A stretch of DNA of 64,000 nucleotides from Nocardioides marmorisolisilvae (GTDB lineage Bacteria > Actinomycetota > Actinomycetes > Propionibacteriales > Nocardioidaceae), in the NCBI RefSeq assembly GCF_003725775.1, contig NZ_RJSG01000005.1, forward strand, positions 25,625 through 89,624. The letters run 5' to 3'. Under the pieces are notes generated by a model. It saw only the letters and a program-made list of their open reading frames with translations, searched no databases and had not been told where the DNA came from. This document shows, piece by piece, positions 51,616 to 60,920 of this stretch; the first letter of the stretch is position 1; each line of letters opens with the position of its first letter. The position numbers and the translations under genes are program-made.

Positions 51616-53264
51616 CCGAGCCTCGACCGGACCACCCGGTCGAGCACGCTCAGCGGCAGGCTGCCGCTGTCGAGCACGGCCGAGTGGAACTTCTTGATGT
51701 CGAAGGACGCACCCTGCCGCTCCTTGGCCTCGGACCGCATCCGCAGGATCTCCAGCCGGCCGATCATGTACGACGTCGCCTGGCCCGGCGAGAGGATGTA
51801 CCGGTCCACCTCGGGCTTGCAGATCGCCTCGGTCATCGGCGAGTTCTGCACCATGTAGTCGACCGCCTGCTGGCGGCTCCAGCCCATCGCGTGCAGGCCG
51901 GTGTCGACCACCAGGCGGCAGGCCCGCAGCGAGTCGGCGGAGAAGATGCCCATCCGGTCGAGCGAGCTGCCGTAGAGCTTCATCTCGTCGGCGAGCCGCT
52001 CGCTGTAGAGACCCCAGCCCTCTGCGTACGCGGAGTTGTTCAGGTGCTTGCGAATCTCCGGCACCCCGGTGAGCTCGGAGGCGATCGCGATCTGCAGGTG
52101 ATGGCCGGGGATGCCCTCGTGGAACGCCATCGACTCCAGCTCGAAGGTTCCCCAGGCGTGGGGGTCCTCGACGTTGATGTAGAAGATGCCGCCGCGGGAG
52201 CCGTCCGGGGCGGGCGGGAAGTAGAAGGCCTTCGCGCCGGTGGTCGTCGGCTGCACGTCGCAGGGCGCCTTCGGCAGCACCTCGAACCAGCTCGGGATCG
52301 CCTTCCAGGCACGGTCCATCGCCACCTTGGACGCCTCGACCAGCTGGTCGGCGTTCTCGAAGTGGAGCTTCGGGTCGGTGCGCAGGGCGGTGAAGATCCC
52401 CTGCAGGTCGTCGGTGCCGACGACCTCGGGCCCGAGCGACCGGTACTCGTCGGCGAGCTTGGCGACCTGCTCCAGCCCGATCTCGTGGATCTCCTTCGCG
52501 GTCTTCGTCGTGGTCGTGTAGTAGGCCAGCGTCGCGTCGTAGTCGGCGTCACCGCCGTCGAGGAACGTCAGGCCGACCTTGTCGTCAGGCCGGGCCTTCC
52601 CCAGCCCCTCGTTCTCCAGAACCTCCAGGTAGGCCGCCATGCCCGGTCGGATCGACGTCTCGATCGCCTCGACCATCCGACGGCGCCAGGCGTCCGCGTC
52701 CACACCGTCGGGCAGCTTGCTGGTGCCGAGCAGCGGGTCCTTCTCGACGGGGGTCGCCAGGTTCTCCTTCAGCTGGGCGATGGTGCCCTCGACCGCGAAG
52801 CGGGCGGACGAGCGGCCGTGGGCCAGGCCCTCGCGCTGGCGCTCGGCGAGGTCGGAGAAGGACTTCCCGATCGCGCGGTACTTCTCGACCATCGCGTCGG
52901 CCACCTCGGCGTCGGGGATCGAGAGCATCCCCACGACCAGGGGCAGCTCGGTCTGCGGCCCGAACAGCGGGTCCGCGGCGAACTCGGCGAACCGCGCGCG
53001 GAGCATCCCGACCGAGGTGCTGGCATCGCTGATCAGCACGTCCCGGGTGATGCGCTGCTGGGCGTCGAGCTCGCCGTCGGGAAGTGCGTTCGCCCGGTCG
53101 ACGAAGCCGTTGAGCTCGGCGATCCGCCGGTCCTCCTCGGCGCGCGAGAGGTCCTCGTACTTCCCCGCGTAGGCGTACTCGGACAGCAGGTGCGCCTCCG
53201 TGGGACCCGCGGCGAGCCACGCAGCGAAGTAGTCGGCGGCCAGGGAGTCGATCGAGTCGCTCAT
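51612..53264 (-). CDS. DUF885 family metallopeptidase-like protein
   Basis: A 550-residue protein without a signal peptide. Central motif FHEGIPGHHLQ (His382, Glu383, His388) and the downstream Glu415 in AYAEGWGLYSERLADEM form the zinc site expected of DUF885, relatives of M32-like carboxypeptidases or dipeptidases. The C-terminal SPGQATSYMIGRLEILRMRS is also conserved. It probably cleaves peptides in the cytoplasm. ATG 53264 is clear. The stop codon overlaps that of the VanY-like gene (CTAG). Confidence 0.9.
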   Translation of the reverse strand: MSDSIDSLAADYFAAWLAAGPTEAHLLSEYAYAGKYEDLSRAEEDRRIAELNGFVDRANALPDGELDAQQRITRDVLISDASTSVGMLRARFAEFAADPLFGPQTELPLVVGMLSIPDAEVADAMVEKYRAIGKSFSDLAERQREGLAHGRSSARFAVEGTIAQLKENLATPVEKDPLLGTSKLPDGVDADAWRRRMVEAIETSIRPGMAAYLEVLENEGLGKARPDDKVGLTFLDGGDADYDATLAYYTTTTKTAKEIHEIGLEQVAKLADEYRSLGPEVVGTDDLQGIFTALRTDPKLHFENADQLVEASKVAMDRAWKAIPSWFEVLPKAPCDVQPTTTGAKAFYFPPAPDGSRGGIFYINVEDPHAWGTFELESMAFHEGIPGHHLQIAIASELTGVPEIRKHLNNSAYAEGWGLYSERLADEMKLYGSSLDRMGIFSADSLRACRLVVDTGLHAMGWSRQQAVDYMVQNSPMTEAICKPEVDRYILSPGQATSYMIGRLEILRMRSEAKERQGASFDIKKFHSAVLDSGSLPLSVLDRVVRSRLG

Positions 53265-53336
53265 CAGCGTCCTTTCCGAGATCGGTCCCTCGACCCTAGG
53301 GACTTGGTGCGGATTTCAACAGTCTCTTTTCGGCTC

Positions 53337-53393
53337 ACCGGGTTTCGAGGCTCCTTCCTCGTTCCTCGGTCGGAGCACCTCAACCACCGAGGC
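53337..53393. repeat. GGTTTCGAGGCTC...CAACCACCGAGG dispersed repeat
   Basis: A 57-base segment beginning GGTTTCGAGGCTC (53341) and ending CAACCACCGAGG, with internal CCTCGGT/ACCGAGG pairing (53364-53370 and 53386-53392). I recognise this as a common intergenic repeat of Nocardioides-type genomes (recollection); only one copy lies in this window. It is in the gap between the divergent DUF885 and helicase-associated genes. Confidence 0.5.
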
Positions 53394-53409
53394 CCGTAGA
53401 ATTGGTCGG

Positions 53410-55632
53410 ATGTCCTCGTCCGCCCCTCCGCGCACCCTCGCCGACCAGTTCCGCAGCTGGCCCGACGAGCGGTTGGTCGCGCTGCTGGAGGTGCGTCCCG
53501 ACCTCGCGGTCCCGGCGCCGACGGACTCCGCCCAGCTGGCCTCGCGTGCCGTCGTGCGGGTCTCCGTGGTTCGGGCCCTCGACCTCCTCGACCGTCTGCA
53601 GCTGGAGACCCTGCTGACCGTGATCCAGGTCGGACCCGCCCCGTCGGACGTGGTGCACTCCTTCGTGAACGCCGCACCGGAGGCGGTCGACGCCGCCCTG
53701 GATCGGCTCAGCGAGCTGGCGCTGATCTGGGGCGACCCGGAGACCTGGCGACCCGTCACCGTCGTGGCCGAGCTCCTCGGCCTGCCGCCCGGACCGCCGG
53801 CCCGCGAGATCGACGCAGCGCTGGCGGACCTGGACGACCGTGCCCGGACGATCCTCGATCACCTCGACGAGACCGACGCAGCGGGGACGGTAGCGAACGC
53901 GACCTGGCCGGTGCGGATCACCGACGCGAGCACGCCGACCGAGGTGCTGCTCGCGCACCGCCTGCTGGTCCCGCGCGACGAGCGCCACGTGGTCGTCCCG
54001 TGGTCGGTGCGGCTGCGGCTGCGGGGTGGCCGCTCGACGCGCGAACGCATCGACGCGGTCCCGGGGCTCGCGGTCGGCGACCGGGCCCAGGACCTGGTCG
54101 ACCGGGGAGCCGCCGGTGCGGCGTACGAGCTCATCCGGCGCACCGAGATGCTGCTCGAGACGTGGGCGACCCGACCCCCGGGCGGCCTGCGGACCGGCGG
54201 GCTCGGCGTCCGCGACCTGCGCGCTGCAGCAGAGCTCATCCACGCCGACCTGCCCACGGCCGCACTGATCATCGAGACCGCGACCGCGGCCGGACTGCTC
54301 GCGCTGGGCATGAACGACGAGCTGGACTCGGCCTGGCTGCCCACCGACTCCTACGACGTCTGGGCCGGCCGCTCCGGCGCCGAGCGCTGGCTGACCCTGG
54401 CGAAGGCCTGGCAGGAGAACCCTCGCCTGGTCAGTGCGATCGGCAGCCGCGACGGGGACAAGCCGATCAACGCCCTCTCGCCCGGCCTCGAGCGCACCTG
54501 GCTCGCCGCCGACCGGCAGACCGCGCTCACCGCCCTCCTCGACCTGGCCCCGGGTCAGGCGCTGGCTGCCGGCACGGGGATCGCCTCCCTCGTCGAGCGG
54601 CTGCGCTGGCGCTTCCCCCGACGCCCGGCCGGTCGCTTCGAGCTGGTCGGTCCCCACCTCGACGAGGCGGCGCTCGTCGGCATCACCGGCCTGAGCGGGG
54701 TCTCCTCGTTCGGACGGGCGCTGCTCACCGGAGACGACCCGGTCCCGGTCCTGGACGCGCTGCTGCCGACGCCGATCGACCACGTCCTGATCCAGGCCGA
54801 CCTGACCGCGGTCGCCCCCGGACCGCTGGAGCAGGAGTTCGGGCGCCAGCTCTCGCTGCTCGCCGACGTCGAGTCGCGCGGTGGTGCCACGGTCTACCGG
54901 TTCACCGTCGACTCGGTGCGCCGCGCCTTCGACTCCGGCTGGTCGGTGGTGGAGGTCAAGGACTTCCTGGCGTCGTCCTCGCGGACCCCGGTCCCCCAAG
55001 CGCTCGACTACCTGGTCGACGACGTCTCCCGTCGCTTCGGCACCCTGCGTCTCGGGGTCGCCGAGTCGTTCCTGCGCAGCGACGACGAGACCGCTCTGAC
55101 CGAGCTGATGCACCTCTCCGCCGGGGCGCTACGCCTGCGGCGGATCGCGCCCACCGTGATCGTCTCCGACGTCCCGCTCCAGGTGCTGCTTCCCAAGCTG
55201 CGCGAGCTCGGTGCCGCACCGGTGGTCGAGGCGGCCGACGGCACCGTCCGGGTGGCCAAGCCCGAGGAGTTCCGGGCCCGTACCCCGAGGCCGCGGCCGG
55301 GCACCGGGCGCGACAACGCGCGGCTGGCGGCCCGGACCTCGGCCGTCGTCGCTGCGGTGCGCGCCGGCGACCGGGCCGCAGCATCGCGCCCGTCCCGAGG
55401 GCCGGCACGGACCCCCGCCGACGTGATGACCGCCCTGCGCGAGGCGGCCGCGAGCGGGGACGAGGTCTGGATCAGCTACCTCGACAACCACGGCACCTCG
55501 ACCGAGCGGATCGTCCGGCCGCGCGAGGTCGGCGGCGGTCAGCTCACGGCGTACGACGAGCGCAGCGACGAGGTCCGGACCTTCGCGGTGCACCGGATCA
55601 ACGAGGTCAGGACCTCTGGTGCCGACGAGTAA
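53410..55632 (+). CDS. XPB-associated protein with helicase C-terminal-like and WYL-like domains (Rv0862c-like)
   Basis: A 740-residue protein. The N-terminal half is helical, with winged-helix-like parts (LADQFRSWPDERLVALLEVR; LDLLDRLQLETLLTVIQVG). The middle contains PTPIDHVLIQADLTAVAPGP and VESRGGATVYRFTVDSVRRA, the helicase-C-terminal-like (Helicase_C_3) region typical of Rv0862c-type proteins. The C-terminus LREAAASGDEVWISYLDNHG through FAVHRINEV resembles a WYL ligand-sensing domain. No Walker motifs are visible. It lies 12 bases upstream of xpb, as in mycobacteria, so a partner role in the same repair process is likely. Confidence 0.83.
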   Translation: MSSSAPPRTLADQFRSWPDERLVALLEVRPDLAVPAPTDSAQLASRAVVRVSVVRALDLLDRLQLETLLTVIQVGPAPSDVVHSFVNAAPEAVDAALDRLSELALIWGDPETWRPVTVVAELLGLPPGPPAREIDAALADLDDRARTILDHLDETDAAGTVANATWPVRITDASTPTEVLLAHRLLVPRDERHVVVPWSVRLRLRGGRSTRERIDAVPGLAVGDRAQDLVDRGAAGAAYELIRRTEMLLETWATRPPGGLRTGGLGVRDLRAAAELIHADLPTAALIIETATAAGLLALGMNDELDSAWLPTDSYDVWAGRSGAERWLTLAKAWQENPRLVSAIGSRDGDKPINALSPGLERTWLAADRQTALTALLDLAPGQALAAGTGIASLVERLRWRFPRRPAGRFELVGPHLDEAALVGITGLSGVSSFGRALLTGDDPVPVLDALLPTPIDHVLIQADLTAVAPGPLEQEFGRQLSLLADVESRGGATVYRFTVDSVRRAFDSGWSVVEVKDFLASSSRTPVPQALDYLVDDVSRRFGTLRLGVAESFLRSDDETALTELMHLSAGALRLRRIAPTVIVSDVPLQVLLPKLRELGAAPVVEAADGTVRVAKPEEFRARTPRPRPGTGRDNARLAARTSAVVAAVRAGDRAAASRPSRGPARTPADVMTALREAAASGDEVWISYLDNHGTSTERIVRPREVGGGQLTAYDERSDEVRTFAVHRINEVRTSGADE

Positions 55633-55644
55633 ACTCGGCAGGCT

Positions 55645-57291
55645 ATGAACGACGGCCCCCTGATCGTCCAGTCGGACAAGACCCTGCTGCTCGAGGTCGA
55701 CCACGAGCGCGCCGCCGAGGCCCGCCGTGCCATCGCGCCGTTCGCCGAGCTGGAGCGCTCGCCGGAGCACATCCACACCTACCGGCTGACCCCGCTGGGC
55801 CTGTGGAACGCGCGCGCCGCCGGCCACGACGCCGAGCAGGTCATCGACGCGCTGCTCGCGCACAGCCGGTACGCCGTCCCGCACTCCCTGCTCGTCGACA
55901 TCGCCGAGACGATGGACCGCTACGGGCGGCTGCGGTTGGAGAAGCACCCGATCCACGGTCTGGTGCTGATCAGCGCCGACCACGCCGTCTTCACCGAGGT
56001 CACCCGCAGCAAGAAGCTGGCCGGGATGCTCGGCGAGCTGCTCGACCCGGACACGATCGCGGTCCACCCGAGCCAGCGCGGCAACCTGAAGCAGGCACTG
56101 CTCAAGCTCGGCTGGCCGGCCGAGGACTTCGCCGGCTACGTCGACGGCGAGGCCCACCAGATCGATCTGGTCGAGGACGGCTGGAACCTGCGCGACTACC
56201 AGAAGCAGGCCGCTGAGTCCTTCTGGCACGGAGGCTCCGGAGTCGTCGTGCTCCCGTGCGGTGCCGGCAAGACGATCGTCGGCGCGGCGGCGATGGCGCA
56301 CGCCAAGGCGACCACGCTGATCCTGGTCACCAACACCGTCAGCGCCCGGCAGTGGAAGCACGAGCTGCTCAAGCGGACCTCGCTCACCGAGGACGAGATC
56401 GGCGAGTACTCCGGCGCCCGCAAGGAGATCCGTCCGGTCACCATCGCGACGTACCAGGTGCTGACCCACAAGCGGAACGGCGTGCACCCCCACCTGGAGC
56501 TGCTCGACGCCCGGGACTGGGGCCTGATCGTCTACGACGAGGTGCACCTGCTGCCCGCGCCGGTCTTCCGGATGTCGGCCGACCTGCAAGCCCGCCGGCG
56601 GATCGGCCTGACCGCGACCCTGATCCGCGAGGACGGTCGCGAGGGCGACGTGTTCAGCCTCATCGGGCCGAAGCGGTACGACGCCCCCTGGAAGGACATC
56701 GAGGCCCAGGGCTGGATCGCCCCGGCCGACTGCGTCGAGGTCCGGGTCACCCTGCCGGACGGCGAGCGGCTGGCCTACGCGACCGCCGAACCCGAGGAGC
56801 GCTACCGGCTGGCGTCGTGCACCTTCTCGAAGAGCCGGGTCGCCGAGCAGCTCGTCCGGCAGCACCAGGGCGAGCCGACGCTGGTGATCGGCCAGTACCT
56901 CGACCAGCTCGACGAGCTCGGCGAGCACCTGGGCGCCCCGGTGATCAAGGGCGAGACCAGCGTCAAGGAGCGCGAGGAGCTGTTCAACGCCTTCCGCGAG
57001 GGCGAGATCGACCTGCTGGTGGTCTCCAAGGTCGCGAACTTCTCGATCGACCTGCCCGAGGCTGCCGTGGCGATCCAGGTCAGCGGGTCGTTCGGGTCAC
57101 GCCAGGAGGAGGCCCAGCGGCTCGGCCGGCTGCTGCGACCGAAGGCCGACGGAAAGACGGCGCGGTTCTACACGATCGTCGCCCGCGACACCGTGGACGC
57201 CGACTTCGCCCAGAACCGGCAGCGCTTCCTGGCCGAGCAGGGGTACGCCTACCGGATCGTCGACTCCGACGACCTGCCGATCAAGGACTAG
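55645..57291 (+). CDS. xpb: DNA repair helicase XPB
   Basis: A 548-residue superfamily 2 helicase. An N-terminal XPB damage-recognition-like domain (residues 1-170) leads to LRDYQKQAAESFWHGGSGVV, Walker A LPCGAGKT at 203-210, DEVH at 298-301, GLTATLIRED with the XPB RED motif at 328-330, and C-terminal motifs VVSKVANFSIDLPEA and QEEAQRLGRLLRPK. It unwinds DNA 3' to 5' in nucleotide-excision-type repair. The ATG at 55645 closely follows the associated protein gene. Its stop is shared in CTAG with the convergent hydrolase gene. The M. tuberculosis counterpart is Rv0861c. Confidence 0.95.
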   Translation: MNDGPLIVQSDKTLLLEVDHERAAEARRAIAPFAELERSPEHIHTYRLTPLGLWNARAAGHDAEQVIDALLAHSRYAVPHSLLVDIAETMDRYGRLRLEKHPIHGLVLISADHAVFTEVTRSKKLAGMLGELLDPDTIAVHPSQRGNLKQALLKLGWPAEDFAGYVDGEAHQIDLVEDGWNLRDYQKQAAESFWHGGSGVVVLPCGAGKTIVGAAAMAHAKATTLILVTNTVSARQWKHELLKRTSLTEDEIGEYSGARKEIRPVTIATYQVLTHKRNGVHPHLELLDARDWGLIVYDEVHLLPAPVFRMSADLQARRRIGLTATLIREDGREGDVFSLIGPKRYDAPWKDIEAQGWIAPADCVEVRVTLPDGERLAYATAEPEERYRLASCTFSKSRVAEQLVRQHQGEPTLVIGQYLDQLDELGEHLGAPVIKGETSVKEREELFNAFREGEIDLLVVSKVANFSIDLPEAAVAIQVSGSFGSRQEEAQRLGRLLRPKADGKTARFYTIVARDTVDADFAQNRQRFLAEQGYAYRIVDSDDLPIKD

Positions 57292-58877
57292 CTGCCCCGC
57301 AGCAGCAGCGGCATCACGGAGCTGGCCGAGGTCCGCCCGAGCAGACCTCCCGAGGGCACCGGGACCTTGGGGCAGCCGAGGTCGTAGCTGTGCACCGACT
57401 GCCGGGTGGGAACCGTCCCGTCCGCCAGGTAGGCCGCGATCGCGTCGTCCACGCAGGAGACCCCGGAGAGCGAGCCGGCGTGCGTGGTCCCACCCAGTCC
57501 GGCGATCAGCGAGGCGGTCGGGAAGCGCCGCTTCACCTCGACCGCTCCGGAGTACGGCGTCGCGGCGTCGTGGGTCTCGCTGATCAGCAGGATGTGGGAC
57601 TTCACCTGGGTGCCGTACGGGTTGACCGGGGTGTGCGCGGAGGCCTTCCAGGTCAGGCAGGGCATGTTGTACCAGGTGTTGTCCCACGCCAGGAACGGCC
57701 GCTTCTTGTAGACGTCCCAGGTGTCGTCGCGCTGCCAGGCGAACGACGGCGACGGCGCATCGGTGCACTCGACGGCCAGGTAGACGGCGTAGCCGTTGTC
57801 GTCGCCCTGGTTGCTGTCGACGTACCGGTTCCACATCGGTGTGCCGTTGCCGCTGCGGACGAGCTGGCTGTAGTTACTGGCGATCGAGCGCCAGTGGTAG
57901 ACGTAGTACGACGCCTCGAGGATCGCGTCGGTGAGCTCGTCCGGGCCGAGCTTCCCGCTCGCTGCCGGGTGCGCGTCCAGCTGCTTGAGCAACCGGTTGT
58001 AGCCCGACCGGATCGTCAGCCAGGACGTGCCCAGGTGGTACGTCGAGTCGTGCTGGGCGATCCAGCTGAAGAAGCTGTTGAGGTTCTTGTCGAACCAGAC
58101 GTCCTGGTCGAGGTTCGAGTGGTACCAGTAGCGGCGCGGGTCGATGACGCCGTCGAGGATGAACCGGCCGACCTTGGTCGGGTACCGCGCGGCGTAGACC
58201 TGGCCCAGCCAGGTGCCGTAGGAGAAGCCGTAGAAGTTGAGCTTGGTGAGCATCGGCTTCTTCGCCGAGGTCGCCTGGTTGTAGTAGGCCTGACGAATGC
58301 TCTCCATGTCGCGGACCGTGTCCCGGGTGGTCATGAACGGCAGCAGCGCCTTCGCCGAGCTGTTCCCGCAGGCCACCGCATAGGCGTTGGTCTTCTTGCG
58401 CCAGTAGTCGTAGAGCGCCTGCGTGGTCGGCACGAAGTTCGGTCGGTTGGCCCCGAAGTAGCTGGAGTTGCAGTGCAGCGACGGCACCGAGTTCCCGACG
58501 CCGCGCGGGTCGAAGCCGATCCAGTCGTACCGCTTGGCAGCACTGCCCGGCACGTCGCTCTGCCTGCCGGCGAGGTACAGACCCGACCCACCGGGACCGC
58601 CGGGGTTCAGCAGCATCATCCCGGCGTACGGGCCGGCCGAGGTCTGGGCGGACTTCCGGCTCAGCGCCAGCTTGACGGTCTTCCCGTTGTCCGGGTGCCC
58701 GTAGTCGAGCGGCACGGTGACGGTGGCGCACTGCCCGTAGCTGCAGGTCGACCACGCCGTGAGCTTCGGCGTGAACGCGGCCACCGTCGGCGCCGCCGAG
58801 GACGTCTGCACGGCCGCGAACCCCGCGATCGTCGCGGCCATGACGGCCACGAGGACCACTCCGAGAATGCGCTTCAT
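57288..58877 (-). CDS. secreted alpha/beta hydrolase, tripeptidyl aminopeptidase type
   Basis: A 529-residue secreted enzyme. Signal peptide residues 1-29 (ILGVVLVAVMAATIAGFAAV; cleavage near SSAAP). Oxyanion region LNPGGPGGSG, then DPRGVGNS, nucleophile Ser219 in GFSYGTWLG, Asp in ISETHDAATPYSGA, and His in GTTHAGSL within a TAP-like C-terminal domain. It resembles Streptomyces tripeptidyl aminopeptidases (S33). ATG 58877 is fixed by GAAGGGA 5-6 bases upstream; an in-frame start at 58913 has none. The stop overlaps that of xpb. Confidence 0.9.
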   Translation of the reverse strand: MKRILGVVLVAVMAATIAGFAAVQTSSAAPTVAAFTPKLTAWSTCSYGQCATVTVPLDYGHPDNGKTVKLALSRKSAQTSAGPYAGMMLLNPGGPGGSGLYLAGRQSDVPGSAAKRYDWIGFDPRGVGNSVPSLHCNSSYFGANRPNFVPTTQALYDYWRKKTNAYAVACGNSSAKALLPFMTTRDTVRDMESIRQAYYNQATSAKKPMLTKLNFYGFSYGTWLGQVYAARYPTKVGRFILDGVIDPRRYWYHSNLDQDVWFDKNLNSFFSWIAQHDSTYHLGTSWLTIRSGYNRLLKQLDAHPAASGKLGPDELTDAILEASYYVYHWRSIASNYSQLVRSGNGTPMWNRYVDSNQGDDNGYAVYLAVECTDAPSPSFAWQRDDTWDVYKKRPFLAWDNTWYNMPCLTWKASAHTPVNPYGTQVKSHILLISETHDAATPYSGAVEVKRRFPTASLIAGLGGTTHAGSLSGVSCVDDAIAAYLADGTVPTRQSVHSYDLGCPKVPVPSGGLLGRTSASSVMPLLLRGS

Positions 58878-58958
58878 CCCTGTCCCTTCAGCGAGCCTGA
58901 CGGCAACCTTCACCCGCGCACGACGCGGGTGTCCAGCAATTGGGGAGATCCTGCGACC

Positions 58959-59708
58959 TCAGTCGACCGGTACGCCGAGCGCCCGCTGGGGGGCGTCGTC
59001 CAGGAGCAGCCGCCAGGCCCGCACGGCCGCGGTGTCGACGTACGCCTTGGTCCAGGAACCGCCCGGCCGCACCTCGTCGCCGAGACCGAACTGGTGCACC
59101 CCGGCGCGGACGAGCCACGGAACCTGCTCGGTCGTGAGACCGCCGGAGACCAGCAGCTGCGCGGCGATCCTCGGGTTGCCGCCGGCGCGCTCGACCAGCT
59201 CGTCGCCGCCCGCCGCCAACCCACGCGTGGATCCGGCCGAGGCGACCGCGTCCAGCCCCGGCAGGTCGAGGACGTCGCGCCACGCGCGCCGCGGCTCCAG
59301 CGCTTGGTCGAACCCGCGGTGAAAGGTCCAGCCGACGCCGACCAGCTCGCTCGCCAGGGCGGAGCAGCTGGCCCGGTCGATCTCCAGATCGTGGTCGAGG
59401 AACCCGAAGCTCACACCCGCGGCACCCAGCTCGAGGCAGGTCCGCGCGGTCCCGACGAGGCGGCTGAACTGGCCGCCGTCGATGCTCAGCGAGTCGCCCA
59501 CGCGCAGCATCACCCGCACCGGCAGGTCGGTCTCGCGCAACACCGCGGACAGTACCGACGGCTCAGGCGTCAGCCCCCCGCGCTCGGGCTGGGAGAGCAG
59601 CAGCAGCCGGTCGGCCTCACCGGCGGTCGCCGCTGCTGCGTCGCGTGCGTGCAGCACGCAGACCTCGAGGAGCGGTTCGGATTCGGGGGCACCAGACACA
59701 ATGGCCAT
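58959..59708 (-). CDS. cutC: CutC family protein
   Basis: A 249-residue TIM-barrel protein: LEVCVLHARDAAAATAGEAD, LLSQPERGGLTPEPSVLSAV, PVRVMLRVGDS, LELGAAGVSFGFLDHDLEID, WTFHRGFDQALEPRRAW and SGGLTTEQVPWLVRAGVHQF. These fit the CutC family, originally tied to copper homeostasis, though its enzymatic role is uncertain. The ATG at 59708 is one half of the palindrome ATGGCCAT, whose other half is the start of the divergent gene; GTG 59699 is an alternative. No copper gene is nearby. Confidence 0.83.
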   Translation of the reverse strand: MAIVSGAPESEPLLEVCVLHARDAAAATAGEADRLLLLSQPERGGLTPEPSVLSAVLRETDLPVRVMLRVGDSLSIDGGQFSRLVGTARTCLELGAAGVSFGFLDHDLEIDRASCSALASELVGVGWTFHRGFDQALEPRRAWRDVLDLPGLDAVASAGSTRGLAAGGDELVERAGGNPRIAAQLLVSGGLTTEQVPWLVRAGVHQFGLGDEVRPGGSWTKAYVDTAAVRAWRLLLDDAPQRALGVPVD

Positions 59709-60069
59709 CGTGACACCCGACAACCCGATCATGACGGCACGGGCCCTCGTGTTGCACGACCTCGAGGTGACCGGCGTCGCCGATGCCGATGCGGTCTCGC
59801 TCCTGGAGGACGCGGTGGCGCAGCGCGCCTGGTGGTTGGAGCAGTGGCCGGCCGGTCAGGACTTCATCGTCGGCCTCGTCGCCCAGGACGTGCAGGACGG
59901 GCTGCTCGAGCGCGCGGGCCGCTGGCCGGTGTGCCCGACGTGCGAGGACGCGACCCACGCCCTGTACGTCGAACCGGACCTCGGCGGGCCGAATCCCACC
60001 TGGGTGTGCGAGGAGGCCGGGATCGAGATCGCCCCGATCGGCCGTCTTAGCGGAGGTGCTCCGGCCTGA
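59701..60069 (+). CDS. hypothetical protein with Cys-pair motif
   Basis: A 122-residue cytoplasmic protein: AIVTPDNPIMTARALVLHDL, EDAVAQRAWWLEQWPAGQDF, IVGLVAQDVQDGLLERAGRW and PVCPTCEDATHALYVEPDLG with a later W-V-C-E-E-A-G. CPTC plus one further Cys could bind a metal. I do not recognise the family. ATG 59701 overlaps the cutC start; GTG 59710 and ATG 59731 are possible alternatives. The 3' end overlaps the convergent GntR gene by 23 bases. Confidence 0.65.
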   Translation: MAIVTPDNPIMTARALVLHDLEVTGVADADAVSLLEDAVAQRAWWLEQWPAGQDFIVGLVAQDVQDGLLERAGRWPVCPTCEDATHALYVEPDLGGPNPTWVCEEAGIEIAPIGRLSGGAPA

Positions 60070-60781
60070 GCACCGGCACCCACAGGGTGTACCGGTCTGC
60101 GCGGTAGATGCTGCGGGTGACCTCGACGGCGACCTCGCGGCAGAACGAACGCCGGGAGATGTGCAGCACCGGGGCGCCCGGCTCGAGCTCGAGCGCCTGG
60201 GCCTCGTCCTCGGTGGCGACCGCGGCGACCACGGAGTCCTCACCCCAGGTCGGCATCAGGTCGCGGTCGGCGAAGAAGTAGTAGAGCGAGGCCGGCAGCG
60301 CGTCGTCGAGGAAGCGCGGGAAGGTGTCCAGCGACAGGTAGACGTGCTGGATCGCGATCGGCTGGCCGTCGGCCAGACGCAGGCGCTCCCAGTGCACGAT
60401 CGGGGCACCGACCTCGGCCTCCAGGGCGCGCGCCAGACCGGGCCCGGCGGTCTCCCGGCGGGCGAGCAGGGTCCGCGACTCCGGCACCTTGCCACGCCGC
60501 TCCATCTCCTCGGAGAACGAGGAGAGGCGCATCTGCATGTCGATCAGCGGCTTGGTGACGAAGGTGCCGCGGCCGGGGATGCGCTCCAGCAGGCCCTGGG
60601 CGACGAGACCGTCGAGGGCGTGCCGGACGGTCATCCGCGCCACCCCGAACTGCTCGACCAGGTCCCGCTCCGAGGGAGCCGGGCTCCCGGGTTCGGCGTC
60701 GACGATCAGGGAGCGGACATACTCGCGAACCAGCAGGTGCTTCCGCCCCCGCTGGGTCGCAGGAATCCCGTGCTCGGACAA
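60047..60781 (-). CDS. GntR/HutC family transcriptional regulator
   Basis: A 244-residue regulator. The GntR winged helix is at about 15-80 (LLVREYVRSLIVDAEPGSPA; PSERDLVEQFGVARMTVRHA; LERIPGRGTFVTKPL). The UTRA ligand domain follows (SFSEEMERRGKVPESRTLLA; GAPIVHWERLRLADGQPIAI; TRSIYRADRYTLWVPVLRPE). HutC-subfamily members respond to sugars, amino acids or histidine catabolites. TTG 60781 lies 4 bases after AGGGGAG; no ATG or GTG is available upstream of the domain. Divergent from the MFS gene at 60921, its probable target. Confidence 0.85.
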   Translation of the reverse strand: MSEHGIPATQRGRKHLLVREYVRSLIVDAEPGSPAPSERDLVEQFGVARMTVRHALDGLVAQGLLERIPGRGTFVTKPLIDMQMRLSSFSEEMERRGKVPESRTLLARRETAGPGLARALEAEVGAPIVHWERLRLADGQPIAIQHVYLSLDTFPRFLDDALPASLYYFFADRDLMPTWGEDSVVAAVATEDEAQALELEPGAPVLHISRRSFCREVAVEVTRSIYRADRYTLWVPVLRPEHLR

Positions 60782-60920
60782 CTGGCTCCCCTTTTTCCCC
60801 TTCGCTCCGAGGCAACCCTAGCGAGGACCAGCGGACCGCGACGGCGTTTTCGGAGCATCAGCGCGGGGGCCGCCTTTAACCGGGTGCGGCTGTCGGTGCC
60901 CGGTGCGAGACTCGAACGCG

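Noticed and set aside
56256..60050. A 1,264-codon open frame spanning XPB, the hydrolase and cutC
   Set aside because: It is a GC-driven shadow frame crossing three well-supported genes on both strands.
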